In this document: piece by piece, positions 7,969-15,973 of the stretch | How the letters are laid out: the number at the start of each line of letters is the position of its first letter | How positions within the stretch are numbered: the stretch's first letter is position 1 | Source: CAZLRH01 sp964562015 | GTDB taxonomy: Bacteria > Verrucomicrobiota > Verrucomicrobiia > Opitutales > JABDGR01 | Length of the DNA stretch: 64,000 bases | NCBI GenBank assembly: GCA_964562015.1 | Contig: CAZLRH010000009.1 | Coordinates: 1 to 64,000, forward strand | Direction: 5' to 3' | Notes under the pieces: model-generated | Database searches by the model: none | Told to the model about the DNA's origin: nothing | Seen by the model: the letters and a program-made list of their open reading frames with translations, nothing else | Translations under genes and position numbers: made by a program

Positions 7969-8673
7969 TCAAATTTCGAGCTTCAACTCTGGTTCCGGGG
8001 CGTCTTGCGGTTCCAGGCACTTCGGCCCTTCGCTGCGCGGCTTGTTGACGTAACGATTCACCTCGCGCGCGGTCATTCGATTGCCGGGAATCGGCTGGCA
8101 AAGCTCCTGAATGGCCGATTCCGAAAGCGGCTTATCACCTAACCAGCGGAGCATGTCTGGTGCGGTCAGGACTACCGGCATCCGATCATGTAGCGGCGCG
8201 ACCAAGTCATTCGGAACCGTCGTCAACATGCTAAAACTCGGCGGCAAGTCATCCTCTAAGCCCGGCTCCCAAATGCCCGCGATGGCAAACGGCTCCTCGT
8301 CCTTGAGCATAAACACAAAAGGCCGGCTGACTTTCCCCACCGTCATCGAATCGTAAAAACCGTTCGCCGGAATCAAACATCGCCGCCGCTGCACCGCTTC
8401 GCGGAAACTTGGCAAAGTTGTCACCGTTTCGGAGCGGGCATTGTGCAAAAGCTTCTTCTTCGGATTGCCCCGTTGAAACGAGGGGACAAGGCCAAACATC
8501 ATCGGGAGAAGGTCCGTCTCGCCCTGCCGCTGGGCAAAGACCGGGGCAATTTCGCTGATGCGAATGTTATAGCGATCAGTGACCCAGGGCGGGCGTTTGT
8601 AAATCTTTGCAATGGCCCGCGCCACCGCCGCCAGCGCGGCGTCAGACTTGTGCAAAGCGTACCGGACACACAT
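7969..8673 (-). CDS. SRAP domain protein (HMCES/YedK-type abasic-site shield)
   Basis: This 234-residue protein starts MCVRYAL, placing the catalytic Cys2 after the initiator Met as in all SRAP proteins. It carries HNARSETV, RCLIPANGFYD and the HDRMPVVL motif that supplies the active-site His. The family crosslinks covalently to abasic sites in single-stranded DNA and is linked to the SOS response. One feature departs from the usual form: the motif normally written GFYEW reads GFYDS here, so the usual active-site Glu is an Asp. It stands alone on the minus strand after the TIR operon. A palindrome centred on TCA-NN-TGA lies 7 bp upstream of the start codon (8680-8693), which may be an SOS operator. 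Confidence 0.9.
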   Translation of the reverse strand: MCVRYALHKSDAALAAVARAIAKIYKRPPWVTDRYNIRISEIAPVFAQRQGETDLLPMMFGLVPSFQRGNPKKKLLHNARSETVTTLPSFREAVQRRRCLIPANGFYDSMTVGKVSRPFVFMLKDEEPFAIAGIWEPGLEDDLPPSFSMLTTVPNDLVAPLHDRMPVVLTAPDMLRWLGDKPLSESAIQELCQPIPGNRMTAREVNRYVNKPRSEGPKCLEPQDAPEPELKLEI

Positions 8674-8679
8674 GGCGGC

Positions 8680-8693
8680 AATTCAACTGAATT
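8680..8693. promoter_or_regulatory. Palindrome in front of the SRAP gene, possible SOS operator
   Basis: AATTCAACTGAATT has perfect 6-bp arms around two bases and lies 7 bp upstream of the SRAP start. It shares only the TCA-NN-TGA core with the palindrome upstream of imuA, so identity with a LexA site is uncertain. Confidence 0.3.
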
Positions 8694-8808
8694 CTGCCCG
8701 CGCCGCAAGCTGGACGTGCCCGAAACTTTATCGAGACGCCGGCTGAATGGCCATGGCTCTAAATTTTCGCTTGAAGCTGACATTTCCTCAATCTGGTATT
8801 TTTGGCCC

Positions 8809-9264
8809 ATGAAAACTCCTCAAAATCTCACCTGGACCCTCTCGCCGCAAATCCCCCTAATGCCGCAAAATCTTGGTTTGCCGCAAAACACCAGCCCGCT
8901 CCAAAAACCTGTCACACCGCAAAATCCCAGTACGCCGCGAACTCCTCTAAGGCTGCGAATTCCAGATGCCTCGAAAAATCCCGGTACACCACGAGATCCC
9001 GGTACACCACGAGATCCCGGTACGCCACCAGATCCAAGTACGCCGCAAAATCCTGTTACGCCGCCAGAAGCAATGACAACCGACCTTCGGCAAAAACCGC
9101 CCCAGTATATGAATGAGCGCGAGTTAGCTGCTTTCCTTGGAGTCTGCGCGCGGTCGATTCGAAATTTCGTCTGTCGTGGGTTGATACCTGTAATCCGCCT
9201 TGGTCGGCGCAAAATCTACCGGCGGGACGCGGTCATGGCGGCAATGGCGAAATTGGAGAAGTGA
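8809..9264 (+). CDS. Excisionase/MerR-type helix-turn-helix protein with Pro-rich repeat N-terminus
   Basis: This is a 151-residue protein. Residues from about 100 on (MNERELAAFLGVCARSIRNF, then GLIPVIRLGRRKIYRRDAV) form a typical excisionase-family HTH in which the recognition helix is followed by a basic wing. The first 90 residues are a low-complexity run of Thr-Pro-Gln/Arg-Asn/Asp units, with GTPRDP repeated in tandem, and are encoded by the short-repeat block at 8820-9080. The domain is typical of small DNA-binding proteins on mobile elements. The ATG at 8809 is chosen because the longer upstream frame is antisense to the SRAP gene. Its N-terminus MKTPQN is the same as that of the kinase/glycosyltransferase protein encoded at 9314-12688. 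No integrase is nearby. Confidence 0.65.
   Translation: MKTPQNLTWTLSPQIPLMPQNLGLPQNTSPLQKPVTPQNPSTPRTPLRLRIPDASKNPGTPRDPGTPRDPGTPPDPSTPQNPVTPPEAMTTDLRQKPPQYMNERELAAFLGVCARSIRNFVCRGLIPVIRLGRRKIYRRDAVMAAMAKLEK
8820..9080. repeat. Degenerate tandem repeats of about 15-18 bp in the HTH gene
   Basis: The block is made of units with a core like CCGCAAAATCC or CCACGAGATCC. The clearest tandem copies are exact 18-mers at about 8987-9022. The core resembles that of the blocks in imuA and at 23575-23785. Unit length varies and there are no unique spacers, so it is not a CRISPR array. Confidence 0.65.
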
Positions 9265-9313
9265 ACTGCCGGCGTGGGTCAATGCATACGCGAACCTGCA
9301 CGAATCAATTGCG

Positions 9314-12300
9314 TCAGGAGACCAATGCTCGTGGCGGCGTGCGATTTTGATACGCGGGCATTTTCTCCGCAATCATACGGGCGGCCTCGGACGGGTCTTG
9401 GGCGGCAAAGATGCAGTCATCTTCACCGACCTTACGGTCCCTCGTGTCCAGGCGCTGGTTGGCCAATTGAGTTGACCAGCCTTCGCCAGGAAGTGAGACG
9501 ATGAGCCGCCGCCGCATCCAGGCAAAAGCGATTTCACTCAAGGTGCCCGCCCCGCCGCCAATAATCACCACGGCATCCGAGTTGGCGACGATGCCATTCC
9601 GGTAATCACCCAAGCCTGTTGGGATGACGATGTCCGCATAAGGGTTGGCGTCCCTTGGATCAAGCGTCGGGAGTATCGCAACGATCAAGCCTTCACGATA
9701 AGTCATGGCACTTCTCGCCCCTTTGGACGCTGCCTCCATGACGCCGCCCAATCCGCCCGTCACCAAACGCCAGCCGGCATCAATAATCAAACGACCCATC
9801 TCCTCGGCAATTTTCAATTTGGCTTCGTCCGCCGATTTGCCGGCATCGCCGATTACTGCCACGGTGGGGCGACGCGTGCCGCGGCGTTTTTCGGCTAAAG
9901 AGGGTTTGGCCAAAATCTCAGCCTGAACCGCGTGCCGTTTCTCCCGAAATTCCACTGTATTGGGATGCGGCCGATAAAAATAAAGTACATCCGCAATGTA
10001 GCGGGGACTTTGCGCAAGCTCAGCCAATGGGAGCATGTAAGCCCAGTCGGAGCCTTCCTCAATCCATTTGCCGTTTAGGAGGAAGCAGTCCTCGGGCAAC
10101 ACATCGAAAAGGCGCTTTTGAAAAGACCGCAAGTGTTGCCACATATTATTGTTCCAGGAGCGCGGCGCGGCAAAGTTGGGTTGATATTTCGCCGGTTTAT
10201 CGGTCCTGAACATGCTGCCGACGGTCAAATCCGCCCCGGAGTCATATTCACGGCTCAATCGCGAGAGGACGCCCGAATGAACCAGGCGATCGTCAAGGTC
10301 CAGGGTGACAATGACCAAGTTTTGTCCGTGACAAAGGTCGCGGATAGTTTGGACGTGGTTTTGCAAGCTGCCCAAGCGACGGCGATTTCTTACCAACATC
10401 ACCTTTGGATGGGCGCCCAGCCACAAATGCAGATAATCCCCCGCGCCGTTTTCCGAGGCGTCGTCAATGATCACCATGCCGTAGTCATCCCGGTCTTGAC
10501 TCAAGACGGACTCGACGCAACTCCGAATCTGACCGCAGGGCACGTTTCGCCCCGTCATCAAAAATACGAAGCGCTCTTTGCGGCCCGGCTGTGGTAACCA
10601 GTGCGCAAACTCCACGAGATCTACTTGGCCATACTGATCTTCGGGAATCCATCCCGACTCCACGCGGTCGAGCACCCGCAGCAAATTTTGCGGACCCGCC
10701 TTCCAAGTGTTGGGCACATGAATGAAGCCAAAACCATGAGACCGCATTCGATAGGACCGGAAGCGGTCGTTTTTGATTTCGAGATCAAATCGCCGATACC
10801 ACGAAAGCTCGGGCTCGCCCTTCGCCGTTGTTCCAATGGGTAAAGGTAAATGAGTCCGCAATCGCCCGAGGTGCCAGAGCGAGGCCCGCGAACAAACGCG
10901 TGAGGGCAGACCGTCCTCATAGACCCGAAATGGCGGTTCCTCTTTCGGTCGACAAATCGAAGGCGATAGAAACGCGGTCTTTTCGTCCTCGTCAAAAACC
11001 TTCAGAATGTTTTCGAGCCACGGCTCCGAGGGGTCGCGGCGCGAAATCAGCAAGTCGCCGTCAACGGCCATGACCAATTCATGCATCGCTTGGTCCACCC
11101 CCCATAAAGTAGAAAAATTCGGCGCGCCCTTTTCAGAATGAGTGCTCGTGATCTTTGCGGCGGATGCTTGACCATGCCACAGCTCGTAACAGGCCCGCAC
11201 ACTTGTTGAATCCGATGGAGCGTAAAGGTAGCGATCAATTACGTTTGCCCTGACAAGCGCATCTAACGCCTCCCTTAGTTTGGTTGGGTCTGCTTGGCTG
11301 TGCTGCCGGACGAAATGGTCGGGCCGCATGTCCACCACAACGTACCTTTCGGCGAACGCCTGGGGCGTCTCCATTTGATTCACCATGTGCGTGACGAAAT
11401 CGCCGATGCACTCGTGGTCCATCGCACAGGCACGAATCATCAGCGAAACCGGCGCGGGTTTGGGCGTGGCGGCAAACGTGCCAACGACGTATTCAGCGGC
11501 GTAGGTGCAACGGTCCAGGTCTGCACTGCGCGGCTCCTGCCAGGAGACGAGTTGAAACCCGGCTCGGCGCAGCATTCGTTTCAAGACTGGCCAATCCAGA
11601 ATTCGGCAACAGCGGCGACCGCCCGATTCGATTATGATTTTTTCGAGTTGGACCGCAGCTTGGTCGCATGGGGATGTACGCTGCCGAACCTCGGACGGCG
11701 TGATGCGAACGTCTGTGAAGAAGGGATTGCAAAACGTGAGCACAAGATGCCCGTTGTCGGAAACCAGTTGGCGTAGTTCTTCTAATACTTTAGACAGGCT
11801 TTCGTCGTCTTTGATCTCGCACAACACCCGACTGCACAAAACGGTGTTGAAGCACCTTCCCTGTTTTAGGATTTGGTCGAGTCCCGCGCGGTCAACCGTC
11901 GTCACTTCGCTTGGTCGCTTGACCAGCCCGGTTTCCCATCCCGGATCGAAGGCCGTAACTGCTATGCCCGCCCGCGCCAATTCCTCCGCAATACGTCCTT
12001 TGCCCGCGCCATAATCCAGCAGGCTGGCTGGCTTGAGCTTGCGGCACGTCGCAACAATCATCTCGTTGAGCGAGGCCAAGGACGTGTCCGAATCCATGCC
12101 CTGCATGAACTCGGCAAATCCAGTCAACGCCGGATGGTCCTTTTGCCGGAGGCAGTCGCGCATAATTTCCTCCAAATCGGCCCGTTGCGGATAGCGCAAG
12201 GTCAGGAAACACCGCGCGGCCATGTCGTGGAATCGGTCGGGCCGAATTTCCCGCAGGTCCGACCCAAGGTCCACTAAACGGATTCCGCCGGCCACCCGGA

Positions 12301-12688
12301 CAAAATTGTCCGGCTTGATGTTGTTGTGGGCCAGCCCGGCCTCCTGGCACTCCTTCAAGAAGGCCAGCATTTCTTCGGGCAGCATCGGGCTGGCCATTCT
12401 TTCAAACGGCTCAAACCGGGACACGATGACCATGAGGTCGCCGCATTCCCGCACTTCCAAAACCTCGGGAAGCGTGTGGAATCCCCGCATCCGCTTGGGC
12501 AATTCGCGCAGCAAGGCATGGACTTTGGTGTCCCGCCAGCGTTCAGGGTCCAGCAGGCATTTGAATACCTTGTCCCCGGAGTGGTAAGCGACACCTTCGC
12601 CGCCCTTGCCAAGTTCAACCAGTTCGGTCACGCCAAATTCGCGTCGGAGGAGGTTGCAAATTTCTTTGGAATTTTGGGGCGTTTTCAT
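9314..12688 (-). CDS. Giant kinase-like / methyltransferase / glycosyltransferase / LOG fusion protein
   Basis: I read four recognisable modules in 1124 residues. Residues 1-200 are a protein-kinase fold: glycine loop GKGGEGVAY, lysine strand VFKC, catalytic loop HNNIKPDN and LVDLG in place of DFG. The catalytic-loop HRD Asp is Asn here, so it may be a pseudokinase. Residues about 220-380 are a class I SAM methyltransferase (LLDYGAGKGRIAEEL). A region with AVDGDLLI follows, then a GT2-like glycosyltransferase (VFLMTGRNVP, VIIDDASENG, TLDLDD). The last 170 residues are a LOG/TIGR00725-type SLOG domain (VTGGLGGVMEAASKGA, IIGGGAGTLSEI). The ATG at 12688 overlaps the stop of the upstream glycosyltransferase gene (ATGA), so the two are translationally coupled. 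Substrate and product are unknown; a sugar- or nucleotide-modifying role is inference. Confidence 0.7.
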   Translation of the reverse strand: MKTPQNSKEICNLLRREFGVTELVELGKGGEGVAYHSGDKVFKCLLDPERWRDTKVHALLRELPKRMRGFHTLPEVLEVRECGDLMVIVSRFEPFERMASPMLPEEMLAFLKECQEAGLAHNNIKPDNFVRVAGGIRLVDLGSDLREIRPDRFHDMAARCFLTLRYPQRADLEEIMRDCLRQKDHPALTGFAEFMQGMDSDTSLASLNEMIVATCRKLKPASLLDYGAGKGRIAEELARAGIAVTAFDPGWETGLVKRPSEVTTVDRAGLDQILKQGRCFNTVLCSRVLCEIKDDESLSKVLEELRQLVSDNGHLVLTFCNPFFTDVRITPSEVRQRTSPCDQAAVQLEKIIIESGGRRCCRILDWPVLKRMLRRAGFQLVSWQEPRSADLDRCTYAAEYVVGTFAATPKPAPVSLMIRACAMDHECIGDFVTHMVNQMETPQAFAERYVVVDMRPDHFVRQHSQADPTKLREALDALVRANVIDRYLYAPSDSTSVRACYELWHGQASAAKITSTHSEKGAPNFSTLWGVDQAMHELVMAVDGDLLISRRDPSEPWLENILKVFDEDEKTAFLSPSICRPKEEPPFRVYEDGLPSRVCSRASLWHLGRLRTHLPLPIGTTAKGEPELSWYRRFDLEIKNDRFRSYRMRSHGFGFIHVPNTWKAGPQNLLRVLDRVESGWIPEDQYGQVDLVEFAHWLPQPGRKERFVFLMTGRNVPCGQIRSCVESVLSQDRDDYGMVIIDDASENGAGDYLHLWLGAHPKVMLVRNRRRLGSLQNHVQTIRDLCHGQNLVIVTLDLDDRLVHSGVLSRLSREYDSGADLTVGSMFRTDKPAKYQPNFAAPRSWNNNMWQHLRSFQKRLFDVLPEDCFLLNGKWIEEGSDWAYMLPLAELAQSPRYIADVLYFYRPHPNTVEFREKRHAVQAEILAKPSLAEKRRGTRRPTVAVIGDAGKSADEAKLKIAEEMGRLIIDAGWRLVTGGLGGVMEAASKGARSAMTYREGLIVAILPTLDPRDANPYADIVIPTGLGDYRNGIVANSDAVVIIGGGAGTLSEIAFAWMRRRLIVSLPGEGWSTQLANQRLDTRDRKVGEDDCIFAAQDPSEAARMIAEKMPAYQNRTPPRALVS

Positions 12689-15603
12689 GCGGCCACCACC
12701 CCTCCGTGCAATGTTTCCTCGACCCAAAGACCCAGCGGCGACAAATCCGCCGCGCTCAGGTACTCGTCAAGCTCACGAATCTTTTCCAGCGAAACCGCCA
12801 TTTGCATTTGTGTCAGAAACTCACCGAGCAAACGCAGCGACGATGCCATTTCCGCGTCATAAAGCCACCATGGACGCCGACGCTGTCCTTTCAGCTTTGC
12901 CTCAAGCGAGAGCAGCCTTTCGAGCCCTTGCGCTAAACCGACTACTTCGTGGAGCGATAGACGAATCTGTCCCAATCGCGCGGCCAGAGTGGCTCTGCCA
13001 ACTTCGCGGACGTACTCGATCATGGACTGCCGATTCATCCCGGCGGCATTTCCCATGGCCTCGACCAACACGCGAAATGCCACATGGCCCAGAATGTCAT
13101 CGGCCAACTTTTCCAGGGACAGCGACGGCTTTCCGGTGGCCGGACGATGCTGCCAAATTGGCAGTGAAGCGCGTGCAATCTTTAAGCTGCAATGCATCGC
13201 CAAGGCCACTGACATCGAATCGCCCCGGCGGGTCGTGCGCCCATAGATAACCGGCGGGCTGACCGCAATGGCCAGCAGTTCGCGGTTAAAGATGAACAAA
13301 TTTCCGCCGCAATGCGCCTCGCTTGCCGAAATAGCGTGAGCGATTGACCACGTTTCGGCATCGGCGACAATCGGTTTCCGCGTCAAGAGCTTGCCATGGA
13401 GCAGATTGGGCAATTTCTTACATATCTCCACAAACACCTCGCGATTCGTCATTCCGCTGCGTGTTGGAATATACGGGAACCCATGATCTTTGCTCGCCAA
13501 GGCTGAAGGTGAGTAATCGTAATAATCGTCACTCCCGCAGGGGTATTCCCTAGCGATGGCCTCGTACATGGCCTCCGGTCGGGCATACGCCAACGCTGAG
13601 AGCGTGTGGCTGAGATCGTAGAACTGGCCGCGCAGGGTGGAAACCTCGGGAATTGGCGGCTCGCCCAGGATGCACCCCATGACGCCATCGAAACCTTGCG
13701 CGCGTAGTTGGCGCAACGCTCTCACCCATTTCTCCGCGCCCCTCGCTCCCAGGGGTCGCAGCGTATAATCGCCGTCGGCCAGCCACGTTATGTCTGCGCC
13801 TAGTCCCGGCAACCGATACAGTTCCTGACGAACGCGGTGACGATTCGCTGCAATTGTCCGATGCGGAAATTCCTTGGGCCCACGCTCCAGATCCCGGCGA
13901 TGAATTTCTATTCCGCGACGTTCGAGGCGCACCAACTGTCGATTCATCCGCAAGTTGTCAGGGGCACACAATACTACCAAACGGATTCGGTCTATGCGCG
14001 ATATCTGGCGCAGTAAACGCAGCGACCAGAAAAGTCGCCACGCGTCCTCCTCCGGCAATACCGTAACCCCGACATCCAGCGTCACCGGCCGGGCATCGTC
14101 AACCACAGTGATCGAGCTTTCTGGCGGGGATTGTTTGCCCGCAGCCTCTGACACTTGAATGTCCGCCAAAGCCACCAGTCTATCAATGTCCACCGCGTGA
14201 AACTTGCGGTGTCGCGCGCGCGCTTCCGCCCTTTGCTCTAGTGACATCTCCATTCGGTACTTCGCGTAGAATGCACGTAAGCCCTTGCGATGCTCCGGCG
14301 AACCAACTTTGGTCAATCGCGGACGATTATTCTCGGCATAGTGGTGCACCAAGAATTGCCGAATGGCCATGTAGCGAACCCCCGCCAACGAAAACAGCCG
14401 GTATCCAGCATCCCGATCTGTACAGGCTGGCAGGCGCTCGTCCATCATCCCGGCCATCAGCCAAGTGGACAGGCGCACTGCCTTGTTCGAACCTTGGATG
14501 TGCGGATTGCCAACTAAAAACTGTCGCGCATCCACCTTGGCCGGAATTGTTAGGGGTTTAACCACGGTCACTGACTCACGCCGCATGACCCCACTGGCAA
14601 TTATGTCCGCTCCTTGGGCAAACGCCTCCCAGTTTTTCGCCAGATATTCCTCGAACCACTCGTCATCGTCATCCAAGGTGGCCACTAGGGTCGCCTCTGG
14701 CGGATATTTTTCTGCGAGATACGCCAAGCCCGTGTTCGTAGCCCCCGACAAGCCGGGCGTCCGTTGGTTGCGCAGCAGCGTCACCTGGCACCACGATTCA
14801 CCTTGAAACTCGCGCACCACGGCCTCCGTCGCTGTGCCGTGTTCGGCGTCGGAATCGTCCACGATGACCACCTCATCCGGTTTGCGCGTCTGCGCGAAAA
14901 CCGAGGGCAAAGACCGCTTTTGCAGAAGCCCGGCGCGGTTCTTCGTGGTCATCAAAACCACCAGCGATTGCTTTCGCGGCGCATTCGCCCCCGCGAATCG
15001 CGGTGCCGGTAAATCCAGCACCTCCTCCAACTTCGGCTCCAATGTGATTTGCACGCCCTGCGCGCGCGCCTCCTGCACCCGTTTGGCCAGAAACCGCCGT
15101 TCGCCCACCCAATTGTGGTGGCGGCAATCCGCCGCCTTTCGTTTGTCGAGCGGCAGAGATTCTTTTATCGAGGGATTGAGCAGAAAGCCCGGCAGGGTCA
15201 GCGCCTTTACGCCGGAGCGTAGCGCCAGTTCAATCATCACCAAGCCCGTCGTCGGTTTTCGTCCCAATACGGCGGTCAACTCCCGGAATATCTTTCCGAG
15301 CGCCGCCTGGACTAGCGCGGCGGGAAATAAACCGATACGGCAATCCACCGTGAAGGCGACGCTAGAAAGGCCTTCGCCCGCCGCAACGCGCGGATAGCAA
15401 ATCAGGACATCGCAGCGCCACGTCCGGTCGGCGCGCGTCGCCCCGCCATTGAAACAAATCACGCCGTCAGCGGCGTTGATGAAATCCGGCGTGAAGCTCG
15501 GGTGTACCGACCCGTTGCCTACCAGCGCCAGATGCTTGTCTGTCAGATAATCATTCAAGTGCCCGGTGATTTGCACCGGGCACACAGTGTGTGCACTTCT
15601 CAT
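12685..15603 (-). CDS. Multidomain glycosyltransferase (sialyltransferase-like + GT2)
   Basis: This is a 972-residue cytosolic protein without a signal peptide. Residues about 20-110 resemble the nucleotide-sugar-binding part of GT29-like enzymes (LALVGNGSVHP, ADGVICFNGG). Residues about 215-450 are a clear GT2 domain: VVLMTTKNRAGLLQKRSLPS, EVVIVDDSD, and the metal motif TLDDDDEW. A third region at about 490-760 contains ITWLADGDYTLRP and looks like a further, divergent glycosyltransferase. The C-terminal 200 residues are helical. It is the first gene of a two-gene unit with the kinase/methyltransferase/LOG protein and overlaps it by 4 bp. The first ATG of the frame is used. The pair lies between the TIR/SLOG-patatin block and the type I restriction operon, but nothing proves a defence role. 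Confidence 0.65.
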   Translation of the reverse strand: MRSAHTVCPVQITGHLNDYLTDKHLALVGNGSVHPSFTPDFINAADGVICFNGGATRADRTWRCDVLICYPRVAAGEGLSSVAFTVDCRIGLFPAALVQAALGKIFRELTAVLGRKPTTGLVMIELALRSGVKALTLPGFLLNPSIKESLPLDKRKAADCRHHNWVGERRFLAKRVQEARAQGVQITLEPKLEEVLDLPAPRFAGANAPRKQSLVVLMTTKNRAGLLQKRSLPSVFAQTRKPDEVVIVDDSDAEHGTATEAVVREFQGESWCQVTLLRNQRTPGLSGATNTGLAYLAEKYPPEATLVATLDDDDEWFEEYLAKNWEAFAQGADIIASGVMRRESVTVVKPLTIPAKVDARQFLVGNPHIQGSNKAVRLSTWLMAGMMDERLPACTDRDAGYRLFSLAGVRYMAIRQFLVHHYAENNRPRLTKVGSPEHRKGLRAFYAKYRMEMSLEQRAEARARHRKFHAVDIDRLVALADIQVSEAAGKQSPPESSITVVDDARPVTLDVGVTVLPEEDAWRLFWSLRLLRQISRIDRIRLVVLCAPDNLRMNRQLVRLERRGIEIHRRDLERGPKEFPHRTIAANRHRVRQELYRLPGLGADITWLADGDYTLRPLGARGAEKWVRALRQLRAQGFDGVMGCILGEPPIPEVSTLRGQFYDLSHTLSALAYARPEAMYEAIAREYPCGSDDYYDYSPSALASKDHGFPYIPTRSGMTNREVFVEICKKLPNLLHGKLLTRKPIVADAETWSIAHAISASEAHCGGNLFIFNRELLAIAVSPPVIYGRTTRRGDSMSVALAMHCSLKIARASLPIWQHRPATGKPSLSLEKLADDILGHVAFRVLVEAMGNAAGMNRQSMIEYVREVGRATLAARLGQIRLSLHEVVGLAQGLERLLSLEAKLKGQRRRPWWLYDAEMASSLRLLGEFLTQMQMAVSLEKIRELDEYLSAADLSPLGLWVEETLHGGVVAA

Positions 15604-15973
15604 TTGTAGATGTCATTGAGAATTTAGTACCCCTGACACACAAGGGATAGCTTGCGTCAGTTTGTTTGCTGCTGCTGGGCGATCAGCACATCAATGCCGT
15701 CTAAGTCTTTCGACTATCCGTCCGTTAGGCGGATACAGCAGCAAACGGGTAAACCGGCACAAATGAAGTAGGTATTCCTAAACCTTGCAAATAAAATATT
15801 TATAATCACCGCAAGCCAGCGCCTGCGCCATGCCGAACACTTATCTAAATGGCTCAAATTGAGCCGGTTGCGCTCCGTCGCAGTGGAGCCCGCTTGAGCA
15901 ATCGGTCCAGGCTGCCGCCGGGGGAAGCATAAGGCACGTAAAGGTCGTCCGCCAGGGCCGCCTGCCGAATCTC
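15604..15973. other. Intergenic region upstream of the glycosyltransferase pair
   Basis: This 370-bp gap between the hsdR stop and the glycosyltransferase start must contain the promoter of the glycosyltransferase operon. I see no convincing gene, terminator or repeat in it. Confidence 0.4.

Noticed and set aside
8820..9080. Possible CRISPR array
   Set aside because: Units are degenerate, contiguous and of varying length, without unique spacers; no cas gene is nearby. The same holds for 23575-23785.
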